Assembly (NCBI RefSeq): GCF_000716445.1 | Contig: NZ_JNWK01000003.1 | Location: forward strand, 1 to 64,000 | Direction of reading: 5' to 3' | Length of the DNA: 64,000 nucleotides | From: Streptomyces wedmorensis | GTDB lineage: Bacteria; Actinomycetota; Actinomycetes; Streptomycetales; Streptomycetaceae | Part shown: positions 41,803 to 50,931 of the stretch, piece by piece | Layout of the letters: each line of letters opens with the position of its first letter | Numbering within the stretch: the first letter of the stretch is position 1 | Program-made: the position numbers and the translations under genes | Notes under the pieces: generated by a model | What the model was told of the DNA's origin: nothing | Database searches by the model: none | Seen by the model: the letters and a program-made list of their open reading frames with translations, nothing else

Positions 41803-42815
41803 TGAGCTCCACCGAGAAGAACCTGCTCGACCCGGGCTTCGAGCTGACCCTGCGTCCGATGCGGTACCCGGACTTCTACGAGCGGTACCGGGACGCGATC
41901 AAGAACACCTGGACGGTGGAGGAGGTCGACCTGCACTCCGACGTCGCCGACCTCGCCAAGCTGACCCCGGCCGAGCAGCACATGATCGGCCGCCTGGTCG
42001 CGTTCTTCGCGACGGGCGACTCGATCGTCTCGAACAACCTGGTGCTGACGCTCTACAAGCACATCAACTCCCCGGAGGCGCGCCTGTACCTGTCGCGCCA
42101 GCTGTTCGAGGAGGCCGTGCACGTCCAGTTCTACCTGACGCTGCTCGACACCTACCTGCCCGACCCGGACGACCGCGCCGCCGCGTTCGACGCGGTCGAG
42201 GAGATCCCCTCCATCCGCGAGAAGGCGCAGTTCTGCTTCAAGTGGATGGACTCGGTCGAGAAGATCGACAAGCTGGAGACGGCCGCCGACCGCCGCCGCT
42301 TCCTGCTCAACCTGATCTGCTTCGCGGCGTGCATCGAGGGCCTGTTCTTCTACGGCGCCTTCGCGTACGTGTACTGGTTCCGGTCCCGCGGCCTGCTGCA
42401 CGGCCTGGCCACCGGCACCAACTGGGTGTTCCGCGACGAGACGATGCACATGAACTTCGCCTTCGAGGTCGTGGACACCGTCCGCAAGGAGGAGCCGGAA
42501 CTCTTCGACGCGGAACTCCGGCAGCAGGTCACCGACATGCTGAAGGAGGCCGTCGAGGCGGAGCTCCAGTTCGGCCGTGACCTGTGCGGCGACGGCCTGC
42601 CGGGCATGAACACCGAGTCCATGCGCGAGTACCTCCAGTGCGTCGCCGACCAGCGCCTCCAGCGCCTGGGCTTCCCCCCGGTGTACGGCTCCGAGAACCC
42701 CTTCGCCTTCATGGAGCTCCAGGGCGTCCAGGAACTCACCAACTTCTTCGAGCGCCGCCCGTCCGCCTACCAGGTGGCGGTCGAGGGCTCGGTGGACCTC
42801 GACGAGGACTTCTAG
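41802..42815 (+). CDS. nrdB: class Ia ribonucleotide reductase, small subunit
   Basis: A 337-residue beta subunit with the di-iron ligands D73 (TGDSIVSNN), E104 and H107 (FEEAVHVQF) and the radical tyrosine at Y111 in the E-x2-H-x3-Y arrangement; further ligands are in GLFFYGAFAYVYWF and RDETMHMNFA. It generates the tyrosyl radical used by NrdA. The TAATG junction couples it to nrdA. A very strong terminator follows at once, so the third gene (nrdS, AraC-like) known in S. coelicolor is absent here. Confidence 0.96.
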   Translation: MSSTEKNLLDPGFELTLRPMRYPDFYERYRDAIKNTWTVEEVDLHSDVADLAKLTPAEQHMIGRLVAFFATGDSIVSNNLVLTLYKHINSPEARLYLSRQLFEEAVHVQFYLTLLDTYLPDPDDRAAAFDAVEEIPSIREKAQFCFKWMDSVEKIDKLETAADRRRFLLNLICFAACIEGLFFYGAFAYVYWFRSRGLLHGLATGTNWVFRDETMHMNFAFEVVDTVRKEEPELFDAELRQQVTDMLKEAVEAELQFGRDLCGDGLPGMNTESMREYLQCVADQRLQRLGFPPVYGSENPFAFMELQGVQELTNFFERRPSAYQVAVEGSVDLDEDF

Positions 42816-42820
42816 CCGGT

Positions 42821-42867
42821 ACGTGGAAGGGCCCCGCACTCCTGGAGTGCGGGGCCCTTCCACGTAC
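42821..42867. terminator. bidirectional terminator nrdB / def
   Basis: A 23-bp perfect stem (42821-42843 with 42845-42867; starts TACGTGGAAGGGCCCCGCAC) between convergent stop codons. Confidence 0.88.
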
Positions 42868-42877
42868 GTGCGCGGGA

Positions 42878-43513
42878 TCAGGCGTTCGGCACGGTCTCGT
42901 AGCGCGGGGTGCCCTCTTCCATCTGGCGGAGGGCGTCCTTGCGGTCGCGCTTGGAGAGGCGGTCGATGTACAGGTAGCCGTACAGGTGGTCCGTCTCGTG
43001 CTGGAGGCAGCGGGCGAAGTAGCCCGTGCCGCGCACCTTGATCGGGTTGCCCTGGGCGTCCTGGCCGTGGACCTCGGCGTAGTCGGGGCGGGCCAGCTCG
43101 GCGTAGGCGGTCGGCACCGAGAGGCAGCCCTCGTTGGACTCGTCCAGGACCCGCAGCTCGGCCGGGAGCTCCTGGAGGACCGGGTTGACGACGACGCCGG
43201 TGTGGCGGACGCCCTCGTCGTCCGGGCAGTCGTAGACGAAGACCTTGAGGTCCACGCCGATCTGGTTCGCGGCCAGGCCCACGCCCTCGGCGGCCTTCTG
43301 GCTGGCGAACATGTCGTCGATCAGCTGCGCGAGGTCGGCGTCGAACTCGGTGACGTCCTTGCACTCCTTGTGGAGCACCGGGTTGCCGACGACCGTGATC
43401 GGGCGGGCGGTGCCGCGCTCACGGTAGGCGAGCTCGCGCGCCTCGCAGTCCTCCGTGTCCACGACGAACCCGTCGTTGATCTGCGTCTGCTCGTCCGTCT
43501 CCTGCTGCGCCAT
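42878..43513 (-). CDS. def: peptide deformylase
   Basis: A 211-residue PDF with all three motifs: [17 protein letters not shown] (zinc/iron cysteine) and QHETDHLYG (HExxH). It removes the formyl group from new proteins. An N-terminal extension of about 40 residues precedes the usual start of the domain ([10 protein letters not shown]). Convergent with nrdB. A further TPR gene lies upstream on the same strand but 67 bases away. Confidence 0.95.
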   Translation of the reverse strand: MAQQETDEQTQINDGFVVDTEDCEARELAYRERGTARPITVVGNPVLHKECKDVTEFDADLAQLIDDMFASQKAAEGVGLAANQIGVDLKVFVYDCPDDEGVRHTGVVVNPVLQELPAELRVLDESNEGCLSVPTAYAELARPDYAEVHGQDAQGNPIKVRGTGYFARCLQHETDHLYGYLYIDRLSKRDRKDALRQMEEGTPRYETVPNA

Positions 43514-43580
43514 GTCCGGCCGCGCCCTTCTGAAAACCCGATTCCGTCGGAGGACAGCCTACGGGCCCGTGGCCGTGGCC

Positions 43581-44561
43581 TCAGCAGACCTCTTCGAGAT
43601 CACGCCACTCGCGGCTGTCGGGACTGTCCGCCACCCAGCCGTCGAGGAGCCCGCGGACCAGGCCCGCCGGGGCCGCGATGCCGCATTCGCGCTCCGGCAC
43701 CCACAGCTCGCCGGGCGAGCGGTGACCGAGCGGTCCGGGGTGGCCCGGCTCGCTGTGGTCGTGCGGGTCGGAGTGCTCGCCCTCGCCCTCGGCGCTCGGC
43801 ATGGTCGACTCGGAGCAGGCGCGGCAGAGCAGCCGCACGGACGAGGACCAGTCCTCGGCGGCGAAGCCCGCCTCGGCGGCGAGCTGCTCCAGGGCGTCCC
43901 GGTCGGCCTCGGTGGCGGCCTCCAGGAGGACGACCCAGGTGGGGACGGGGGACGGCGCCCACAGCTCGATCTCGTCGAAGACGGGGTAGGAGGGGCCGGC
44001 GGTGGTGGTCCGCTCGCCGTTCGGCACGCCGTCGTGGAGGACGACCTCGCCCCAGCGGCGCCCGGAGGACGGCAGCGGGATGGAGAGGACCTCGATCCGG
44101 GCCGGGTCGAGCCGGCGGCCCCACACGACCTCCGCCTCGCCCTCGGGCGAGAGCCGGACGGCGGCGCTGCCCAGCTCCATGCCGGCGGGCTCGCCGGTGC
44201 CGGCGGCCGCGCCCGGCACCTTGAGGCCGTAGGCCTGCCAGGCCCGGCGGGCCAGCGGCCAGTCCTGGAGCGCGGTGGCGGCGATGCCGACGTTCCACCA
44301 GTCGGGGGCGCCGGTCTCCTTGTCGAGCAGCGCGACCGCGCGCAGCCCGGCGGCCCGCGCCTGCTCCCAGTCGTGCCGGAACTTGTGCAGCAGCGCCAGG
44401 TTGAACCAGGACTCCGAGAGCCAGGGCTCCAGATCCGCCGCGCGCGTCAGGAGTGCCCCCGCGTCCTCGTACCGGCCGTCGCCGATCAGCGTGAACGCGC
44501 GGTCGGTGGCCTGCCGCCACGAGGCGGAGGGCCGATGCCGTACCTTCCCGAAGATCTTCAC
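43581..44561 (-). CDS. tetratricopeptide repeat protein
   Basis: A 326-residue cytosolic protein. The first ~110 residues hold about three TPR units (ATDRAFTLIGDGRYEDAGAL, SESWFNLALLHKFRHDWEQA, WWNVGIAATALQDWPLARRA). The rest is a domain I do not recognise, with a CxxC-like LLCRACSEST and an acidic His-rich linker (GEGEHSDPHDHSEPGHPG) that may bind metal. Conserved between def and the HD-GYP genes; function unknown. Confidence 0.75.
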   Translation of the reverse strand: MKIFGKVRHRPSASWRQATDRAFTLIGDGRYEDAGALLTRAADLEPWLSESWFNLALLHKFRHDWEQARAAGLRAVALLDKETGAPDWWNVGIAATALQDWPLARRAWQAYGLKVPGAAAGTGEPAGMELGSAAVRLSPEGEAEVVWGRRLDPARIEVLSIPLPSSGRRWGEVVLHDGVPNGERTTTAGPSYPVFDEIELWAPSPVPTWVVLLEAATEADRDALEQLAAEAGFAAEDWSSSVRLLCRACSESTMPSAEGEGEHSDPHDHSEPGHPGPLGHRSPGELWVPERECGIAAPAGLVRGLLDGWVADSPDSREWRDLEEVC

Positions 44562-44640
44562 GATTCCCGCCTGCCGGTCGCTTCACCCTCTTGTTCGCAT
44601 CCAACCATGCCCGGTCGGACGCGCGCTCATTACCCATGGG

Positions 44641-45930
44641 TTACCCCGGGGGGACGGACGTCACCCCAGCGGCCCCGCCCCGCGCCAGGACCCTGGCCAG
44701 GCATTCGACGACATCCGGGTGATAGTCGCGGGCGGTGCCGAGCCTCAGGCGTTCGAGCGCGCCCAGGGCCGCACCCGCCCGGTCGCCCGCGAGGTCGTCG
44801 TACGCGTTCACCACGCGGACGATCCGGGCGGACACCGGCTGCTCCCGGTACGGGTCGGCCTGCCGCTCGACGATCACGGCGACGGAGGCGGCGGCGCCGG
44901 TCCTGCGGACCACCTCACCGCCCAGGAGGGCGATCCGGCGCTGTTCCTCGGCGGGCAGCAGGGCGGTGGCGCCGCCCGTGACCGGGTCGACGAGGGAGAG
45001 CTGTCCGATGTCGTGCATGAGCGCCGCGTGTTCGAGGACGGTCAGCTCGGGCCCGGAGAGGCCCAGCTCCCGCCCGACGGCGGTGCTGAGGGCGGCCACC
45101 CGGCGGGCGTGCCCGGGCGGGGTGCAGCCGGCGATCTCGGTGGCGCGGGCGAGGGAGGCCATGGTCTGCCGGTTGACGGTCCGCACGGCCGCGTACCGCC
45201 GGTAGGAGACCTGGGTGAGCAGCAGGGGCACGGCGAGCACGGGCAGTGCCCACAGTCCGGCGGCGGCCACGCCGAGCGCCATGACGGTGCCGGTGGCGCA
45301 GACGGCGGAGCCGATGCCGAGGAGGGCGCGCAGTTCCTCGCGGAGGAGGGGGCCGTACGGGAACCCGGTGCGGGCACGGAGCACGAGGGCGGCGAGCACG
45401 GCGTCGCACAGGGCGGTGAGGGTGAGCAGGAGGAGCAGGAAGAGGGCGTACAAGGGGCCCTGGCCGAGGTGCGCGACGACCGCCCCGGAGTTGTAGAGGG
45501 GCTGGAAGCAGAGGGCGGCGAAGCCGACGGTGAGGACGCGGCGGGCGAAGTGGTCGAGGCCGGGGCCGTGGCCTCGGGCGAGGTGGGGGACGATCCCGGC
45601 GAGACCGGCGGCGCCGACGACGGCGGTGATCTGGAGGACGCCGTGGGTGGTGGCGGTGCCGGCGCTCTGCCCGAGCAGGGCGTACGCGAGGGCTCCGGCG
45701 GCGGCGAGCGGCGCGGGCTCCCGCTCCCGGGCCCCCTCGGCCGCCGGGGGCGTCCCGGTGCCGGGGGCGGTGGCCCAGCGGGCGAGCTCGCCGAGGACGA
45801 TGAGGGTGCCGAAGGCGAGGGCGTTGCCGGGTTCGTCGACGCCGTACCAGAGGGTGAAGGCGAGGCCGGTGAGGCCCAGCAGCAGCGCCGCCCCGTTCAC
45901 CGCCCCGACGGTGGCGGCCCCCGGCCTCAC
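44641..45930 (-). CDS. membrane protein with degenerate HD-GYP-like domain
   Basis: A 429-residue protein with about eight membrane segments, then an HD-domain region. HARRVAALSTAVGRELGLSG and LEHAALMHDIGQLSLVDP keep the HD pair, but the HHE and GYP elements of true HD-GYP enzymes are missing (VERQADPYR instead), so cyclic-di-GMP hydrolysis is unlikely. GTG 45930 overlaps the stop of the intact HD-GYP gene upstream. It may be a regulatory partner of that protein. Confidence 0.75.
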   Translation of the reverse strand: MRPGAATVGAVNGAALLLGLTGLAFTLWYGVDEPGNALAFGTLIVLGELARWATAPGTGTPPAAEGAREREPAPLAAAGALAYALLGQSAGTATTHGVLQITAVVGAAGLAGIVPHLARGHGPGLDHFARRVLTVGFAALCFQPLYNSGAVVAHLGQGPLYALFLLLLLTLTALCDAVLAALVLRARTGFPYGPLLREELRALLGIGSAVCATGTVMALGVAAAGLWALPVLAVPLLLTQVSYRRYAAVRTVNRQTMASLARATEIAGCTPPGHARRVAALSTAVGRELGLSGPELTVLEHAALMHDIGQLSLVDPVTGGATALLPAEEQRRIALLGGEVVRRTGAAASVAVIVERQADPYREQPVSARIVRVVNAYDDLAGDRAGAALGALERLRLGTARDYHPDVVECLARVLARGGAAGVTSVPPG

Positions 45931-47312
45931 GCGCGCTCCCTCCGCCGGGCGGCGGTGGGGGCGTCCGCCTCGCGGGGCGGCGGCACGCGGTCCGGCTGCG
46001 AGGCCTCGTCGGCGGTGACGGCGGGCTGCCAGCCGTGCCGGTCGAGGGCGCGGACGAGGGCGGCGACCACCCGGGGGTCGAACTGGGTGCCGGCGCACCG
46101 CTCCAGTTCGGCGACGGCGGTCGGCACCGGGCGGGCCCTGCTGTAGGAGCGGGTGGAGGTCATGGCGTCGAAGGCGTCGGCGACGGCGACCACCCGGGCG
46201 AATTCCGGAATCTGCTCGCCGTGCAGGCCGTACGGGTAACCGCTGCCGTCCATGCGTTCGTGGTGGTGGAGGATCGCGGCACGCGCCTCGCCGAGGAAGC
46301 CGATGCCGCGGACCATCTCGTGCCCGTACTCCGGGTGGAGTTCGATGATCCGCCGTTCCTCCGGGGTGAGGGGGCCGTCCTTGCGGAGGACCCGGGTGGG
46401 CACGCCCAGTTTGCCGACGTCGTGCAGGATGCCGGCGAAGCGGACGACGTCGAGCCGGTCGTCGGCCAGGCCGAGTTCACGGGCGATCAGGACGGAGGCG
46501 TGGCCGACCCGTTCGCTGTGGCCGCGGGTGTACCGGTCCTTGATGTCGACGGCGTGCACGAGGGCGCGGATGGTGGCCTGGTGGGCGGCCCGTTCGCGGT
46601 GGTACTGGGCGAACACCCAGCAGGAGATGTACATCGGGAGCAGCACGAAGAGCGCGGCGACCGGCCCGTAGGTGCTGCGCCAGAGGACGGCCATCATCAG
46701 CCCGGCGAGTCCGTGCACGGTGTGCGGGGCGATCGCCCGGCCGAGGAGGCCGCGCCAGGCGGCCCGGAGGGGCAGTCCGTCGGCCGTGGCCCGGATGCCG
46801 CCGTCGAGGGCGGTGAGGACCAGGCAGAAGGCGAGCGCGGCGGCGCCGGCGGGCAGCAGCGCGTACGGGAGGTCGGGGGCGGCCGGGCCGTGTCCGAGGG
46901 CGGCGGGGCCGCCGAGGGCGCCGGCGGTGCCGGCGGCGGCCCAGACGGCGAGGGCGGTGGCGGCGGCCCGCCAGGCGCGGCGCGGGGCGGCGGGGGGTTC
47001 CTCGACGCGGGCGAGGAGGCTGCCCGGCAGGGCGGTGAGCGCCGCGGCGGCGGGCGGCAGGAGGAGCGCGGCGGCGAGGAGTACGGGGAAGAAGGAGCCG
47101 GTGCCCATGGGGACGGAGTCGCCGAAGAGGCGGCCGAGGAGCGGGCATCGGGCGGGCAGCTCGCAGAGCGCGTACAGGGTGGCGAGGAGGGCGACGGTGC
47201 CCCAGGGGACGGCCGTGCCGGGGCGCAGCGCGGGCAGGGCGGACGCCCCGGCGCCCAGCAGGGCGCAGCCGATGTACACGCGGGCAGCTCGCGGAATGAC
47301 CTTCACGCCCAT
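45927..47312 (-). CDS. membrane HD-GYP domain phosphodiesterase
   Basis: A 461-residue protein. About eight membrane helices (residues 1-~230) are followed by a complete HD-GYP domain: RYTRGHSERVGHASVLIARE, AGILHDVGKLGVPTRVL, HPEYGHEMV, LHHHERMDGSGYPYGLHG and ADAFDAMTSTRSYS. All metal and catalytic residues are present, so it should hydrolyse cyclic-di-GMP, the signal that holds Streptomyces in vegetative growth through BldD. ATG 47312 is chosen as the start of hydrophobic sequence; the frame is open to 47387. Coupled to the degenerate paralogue. Confidence 0.85.
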   Translation of the reverse strand: MGVKVIPRAARVYIGCALLGAGASALPALRPGTAVPWGTVALLATLYALCELPARCPLLGRLFGDSVPMGTGSFFPVLLAAALLLPPAAAALTALPGSLLARVEEPPAAPRRAWRAAATALAVWAAAGTAGALGGPAALGHGPAAPDLPYALLPAGAAALAFCLVLTALDGGIRATADGLPLRAAWRGLLGRAIAPHTVHGLAGLMMAVLWRSTYGPVAALFVLLPMYISCWVFAQYHRERAAHQATIRALVHAVDIKDRYTRGHSERVGHASVLIARELGLADDRLDVVRFAGILHDVGKLGVPTRVLRKDGPLTPEERRIIELHPEYGHEMVRGIGFLGEARAAILHHHERMDGSGYPYGLHGEQIPEFARVVAVADAFDAMTSTRSYSRARPVPTAVAELERCAGTQFDPRVVAALVRALDRHGWQPAVTADEASQPDRVPPPREADAPTAARRRERA

Positions 47313-47402
47313 CACGCCGGTCACGCTAGCGAGTTGGGCGGGTTCGGACGGCCGGGTGCGGGTGATTCGCACCATCGGGTGATACAAGCTGATGTATGCG
47401 TG

Positions 47403-47431
47403 AGGCCGCCGCGAGCACGTCGCGGCGGCCT
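47403..47431. terminator. terminator after rsrA
   Basis: AGGCCGCCGCGA (47403-47414) and TCGCGGCGGCCT (47420-47431) pair perfectly around GCACG, 23 bases after the rsrA stop. Confidence 0.75.
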
Positions 47432-47453
47432 GCCTCCCCGGTACGGGAGGGTG

Positions 47454-47771
47454 CTACTCCTGCGGGGCGGGCGTCGCCGGGGCGCTCGCCGTGATGTCCT
47501 GCTCGGGCACCAGGTGCCCGGCGCGGATCAGGTCGATCCGGCCCATGACCTTGGCACGCAGGTCGGTGGGGACGTCGTCACTGCCGCAGCAGCGCTTGAC
47601 GAGCTTCTTCACCGCCTGCTCCAGGCCGTACTTCTCCAGGCACGGGGAGCACTCCTCGAAGTGCACCTCGAACTTGGTGCAGTCACTGTCGGGCATCTCA
47701 TGGTCGAGGAACTCGTAAAGATGATCCAGGACCTCTGAGCAATCCGTCTCGTGCGGCTCTCCGCAGCTCAT
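47454..47771 (-). CDS. rsrA: zinc anti-sigma factor RsrA
   Basis: A 105-residue ZAS-family anti-sigma factor. The redox and zinc residues C11, H37, C41 and C44 (HFEECSPC) are at the same positions as in S. coelicolor RsrA. Under thiol oxidation a disulfide forms, zinc is lost and SigR is released. Its ATG overlaps the sigR stop (47768-47771). Confidence 0.96.
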   Translation of the reverse strand: MSCGEPHETDCSEVLDHLYEFLDHEMPDSDCTKFEVHFEECSPCLEKYGLEQAVKKLVKRCCGSDDVPTDLRAKVMGRIDLIRAGHLVPEQDITASAPATPAPQE

Positions 47772-48424
47772 GAGCCCGAGCCTTTCAGATCGTTCGACGA
47801 CTCTCCGGCGCCCGCGGGAACGAGCCCGCGGTCGCGGGCGTAGTCCTCGAGCATGCCGCGCAGCTGGCGGCGGCCCCGGTGCAGTCGGGACATCACCGTA
47901 CCGATGGGTGTCCCCATGATGTCCGCGATCTCCTTGTACGCAAAGCCCTCGACATCGGCGAGATAGACGGCGATGCGGAACTCCTCGGGAATCGCCTGGA
48001 GCGCTTCCTTCACGTCGGAGTCGGGCAGGTGGTCGAGGGCCTGCGACTCGGCGGAGCGCAGACCGGTCGACATGTGCGACTCGGCGCGCGCGAGCTGCCA
48101 GTCCTCGATCTCCTCGGCGGCGCTGCGCTGGGGCTCACGCTGCTTCTTGCGGTACGAGTTGATGAAGGTGTTCGTGAGGATCCGGTACAGCCACGCCTTG
48201 AGGTTCGTGCCCTCGCGGAACTGGTGGAAGGATCCGTACGCCTTGGCGTAGGTCTCCTGCACCAGGTCCTCCGCGTCCGCGGGGTTGCGCGTCATGCGCA
48301 GCGCGGCGGAGTACATCTGGTCGAGGAATCCGAGGGCGTCCCGCTCGAAGCGCGCGTTGCGCTCCGCGGTCGTCTCCTCGGGGCCTTCGTCGGTCCCTGT
48401 GTCGGTCCCAGTGACCGGACCCAC
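47768..48424 (-). CDS. sigR: thiol-stress sigma factor SigR (short form)
   Basis: A 218-residue ECF sigma factor: region 2 ([40 protein letters not shown]) and region 4 ([40 protein letters not shown]). GTG 48424 (VGPVTGTD) follows GGAGGAG. The frame continues to ATG 48589, giving a 273-residue form with 55 extra N-terminal residues, as described for the unstable SigR' of S. coelicolor. A SigR-type promoter lies just upstream of the long form. Confidence 0.95.
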   Translation of the reverse strand: MGPVTGTDTGTDEGPEETTAERNARFERDALGFLDQMYSAALRMTRNPADAEDLVQETYAKAYGSFHQFREGTNLKAWLYRILTNTFINSYRKKQREPQRSAAEEIEDWQLARAESHMSTGLRSAESQALDHLPDSDVKEALQAIPEEFRIAVYLADVEGFAYKEIADIMGTPIGTVMSRLHRGRRQLRGMLEDYARDRGLVPAGAGESSNDLKGSGS

Positions 48425-48633
48425 CTCCTCCAGCGCGGCGGCGGACCCGAGGGCGGACCCGCTCGTTTCGGAGGATAGACGAGGAAGCACTCCGCCCGCC
48501 GCCCGAATCCGGGCGGCCTTGGGCGCGGGCAGCACTGTCCAGTCGAGGTCAGCGGCCTGCGCGCGCTGCGGGCAGATGGTCGAACCCATGCGACGGACTC
48601 CCTCTTCCTTGCTCTCACACCGACGCACCGAAC

Positions 48634-48659
48634 AACAGCGGTCCCCCGTTCGGCATTCC
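48634..48659 (-). promoter_or_regulatory. SigR-dependent promoter of sigR-rsrA
   Basis: On the minus strand GGAAT (48655-48659), an 18-base spacer and GTT (48634-48636) match the SigR consensus exactly. It is placed to drive the long form starting at 48589 and fits known autoregulation. Confidence 0.9.
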
Positions 48660-48675
48660 CGGTCCCGGCGGCGCG

Positions 48676-49320
48676 TCAGCGGAGTCCGGAGATCCACTCC
48701 GCGACCCCGCCCACGAGGAGGCCGAGCGCCTCGTCCTGGCCGAGCGGGGCCCGCTTGGGCAGGGCGAAGCCGTGGTCGCCGTACGGGATCTCGACCAGCT
48801 CGTACGGGCCGTCCGGGTACTCGCCGGGCCGCCCGAAGGGGTCGTTGCCGCCCTGCACGACGAGGGTGGGCAGTCTGGTGCCGAGGAGCTCGTCGGCACG
48901 GGACCGCTCCGGCTTGCCCGGCGGGTGCAGCGGGAAGCTCAGCGCGAGGACGGCCCGCGCGCCCAGCTCCCGGCCGGTCCGGCAGGCGACCCGGGCGCCG
49001 GCGCTGCGGCCGCCCGCGATCACGGGGAGTCCGGGGCCGGCGAGGACGGGCCACAGGCCGCGCCATCCGGTGTCGAGGGTCTTCGGCGCGGGGGCGACCT
49101 TCTTGCCGGCGACCCGCCACGGCTGTTCGACGAGGGCGACGGTCACGCCGAGCGCGGGCAGCGCGCCGGCCAGCGCCTGGAGGTCGCGGGCCTCGACTCC
49201 GCCGCCGGCGCCGTGGCCGAGGGCGAGGACGGCCCAGGGCTCCGTCCCCTCGTGCCAGGTGATGCGCGCCTCGCCGGCGTCGGTGGCAACGGTCTCGTAC
49301 TGCGTCACGTCCTTGATCAC
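48676..49320 (-). CDS. alpha/beta hydrolase (TEX30/KANL3-like)
   Basis: A 214-residue hydrolase: oxyanion strand [14 protein letters not shown], nucleophile elbow [17 protein letters not shown] (G-R-S-A-G), [16 protein letters not shown] (Asp) and YGDHGFALP (His). The family is widespread with unknown substrates. GTG 49320 gives VIKDVTQYE. Divergently placed relative to nothing; the SRAP gene starts upstream on the same strand 38 bases away from its end. Confidence 0.85.
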   Translation of the reverse strand: MIKDVTQYETVATDAGEARITWHEGTEPWAVLALGHGAGGGVEARDLQALAGALPALGVTVALVEQPWRVAGKKVAPAPKTLDTGWRGLWPVLAGPGLPVIAGGRSAGARVACRTGRELGARAVLALSFPLHPPGKPERSRADELLGTRLPTLVVQGGNDPFGRPGEYPDGPYELVEIPYGDHGFALPKRAPLGQDEALGLLVGGVAEWISGLR

Positions 49321-49358
49321 GCCCCCATCCTGCCGCCCGGGGCCCTCCCGGAGGGCAC

Positions 49359-50174
49359 TCAGAACAGCGTGCCGACCTCCGGGCCGGACAGTTCCGCCAG
49401 GAGTTCGGCGCCGTTGTTGCGGACGTTGCTGACGGCGGTGGCGACCGGGTAGGCCCGCATCAGGCCCTCCGGCGGCGCGGCGAGCAGGCCCCGCAGCTCC
49501 TCCGGGTCCGTGCGCGCCGGGTCGAGCCAGGCGTCCCAGCGCTCCGGCGTGAGCATCAGCGGCATGCGGGGGTGGATGTCGTGGAGCGAGCGGGGACCCT
49601 CGGCCGGGGCGACGCCCAGCGGGCCGGTCTCGGCCTCGGTGGTGATCACCGAGCAGGTCACCCACCAGGCGGTCGGGTGCTCCGGGGGCAGCGTGGCGTC
49701 CCGCCAGAACTCGTAGAGCCCGGCCATCGCGAAGACCGAGCCGTCGGCCGGCGTCACGAAGTACGGCTGCTTGCGCGGCCGCTTCCGCTTCCCCTCGACC
49801 TCCAGGTCCCGCTCCTCCGCGCCGGTCACCCACTCGTAGTAGCCGTCGGCGGGCAGGACGCACCGGCGGGAGGCGAAGGCGCGCTTGAAGGAGGGCTTCT
49901 CGTGCACGGTCTCCGCGCGCGCGTTGATCATCCGGGCGGCGCCCTCCGGGGACTTCGCCCAGGACGGTACGAGTCCCCACTTCAGCGCGCGCAGCTGGCG
50001 AACCGGACGCGGCGATCCGGCGTCTTTCACAGGGCGCTCGAGAACCGCCCAGACCTCCTTGGTGGGCGCCACGTTCCAGTCGGGGGCCAGGGTCTCCTCC
50101 GGCTCCCACTTCTCGATCCCGAAGACCTCGACGAGGTCCTCGGGCCGCCGACTCGCTGCAAACCGTCCGCACAT
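49359..50174 (-). CDS. SRAP (SOS-response-associated peptidase / HMCES) protein
   Basis: A 271-residue protein beginning MCGRFAAS, so the catalytic Cys2 is exposed after Met removal. [31 protein letters not shown] and HPRMPLML are further family motifs (N, E and H active-site residues). SRAP proteins form covalent crosslinks with abasic sites in single-stranded DNA to protect them. ATG 50174 is used because Cys must be residue 2. Divergent from the M50-like gene. Confidence 0.93.
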   Translation of the reverse strand: MCGRFAASRRPEDLVEVFGIEKWEPEETLAPDWNVAPTKEVWAVLERPVKDAGSPRPVRQLRALKWGLVPSWAKSPEGAARMINARAETVHEKPSFKRAFASRRCVLPADGYYEWVTGAEERDLEVEGKRKRPRKQPYFVTPADGSVFAMAGLYEFWRDATLPPEHPTAWWVTCSVITTEAETGPLGVAPAEGPRSLHDIHPRMPLMLTPERWDAWLDPARTDPEELRGLLAAPPEGLMRAYPVATAVSNVRNNGAELLAELSGPEVGTLF

Positions 50175-50224
50175 GCGTGCCACACTGCCACGATCCCGCC
50201 GACCACCGAGGAGCCGTCCGAGAA

Positions 50225-50911
50225 ATGACCGAGATCCTCGGCACCCAGCCCGCTCCCGACCAGTGGATCGTCTACGTCACCGCCGCCTGCGCGCTGGCCC
50301 TCGTCGCGTTCCGCACCCTCTGGCTGCCGGCCCGCAACGCGATCACCATCGCCCACGAGGGCGGCCACGGACTCGTCGCCCTCGCCACGGGACGCCGCCT
50401 CGAAGCGATCCGCCTCCACTCGGACACCAGCGGGCTGACCGTGAGCCGCGGCCGCCCGACCGGCGTCGGGGTGGTCCTCACCCTGGCCGCCGGCTATCCG
50501 GCGGCCCCGCTGCTCGGACTGGGCGGCGCGGCCCTGCTCGGCACCGGGCACGTCACCCTGCTGCTGTGGGCGGCGACCGCCCTGCTCCTCGCGATGCTGG
50601 TGATGGTCCGCAACGCGTACGGGATCCTCAGCGTCGTCCTGACGGGCGCCACCTTCCTCCTCGTCTCCTGGCTGACCGGCCCCGACGTCCAGTCGGTCTT
50701 CGCCTACGCGGTGGTGTGGTTCCTGCTCCTCGGCGGCGTCCGGCCGGCCTTCGAACTCCAGGCGAAGCGGCGGCACGGCGGCGCGCCCGACTCGGACGCG
50801 GACCAGCTGGCGGGCCTCACCCACGTGCCCGCCGCGGTGTGGCTCCTCTTCTTCCACACGGTCTCGATCTGCTGCCTGATCGGCGGCTGCCGCTGGCTCC
50901 TGCGGTTCTGA
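50225..50911 (+). CDS. M50 family membrane metalloprotease-like protein
   Basis: A 228-residue membrane protein with about six helices. [16 protein letters not shown] (HExxH in a membrane helix, residue ~41) is the M50/site-2-protease signature, but the second NxxPxxxxD motif is not obvious, which fits the 'M50B-like' group. Substrate unknown. ATG 50225 follows CCGTCCGAGA; it is 21 bases upstream of aroA and may be cotranscribed with it. Confidence 0.82.
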   Translation: MTEILGTQPAPDQWIVYVTAACALALVAFRTLWLPARNAITIAHEGGHGLVALATGRRLEAIRLHSDTSGLTVSRGRPTGVGVVLTLAAGYPAAPLLGLGGAALLGTGHVTLLLWAATALLLAMLVMVRNAYGILSVVLTGATFLLVSWLTGPDVQSVFAYAVVWFLLLGGVRPAFELQAKRRHGGAPDSDADQLAGLTHVPAAVWLLFFHTVSICCLIGGCRWLLRF

Positions 50912-50931
50912 CACCCCCGTACAGTGAGGAC

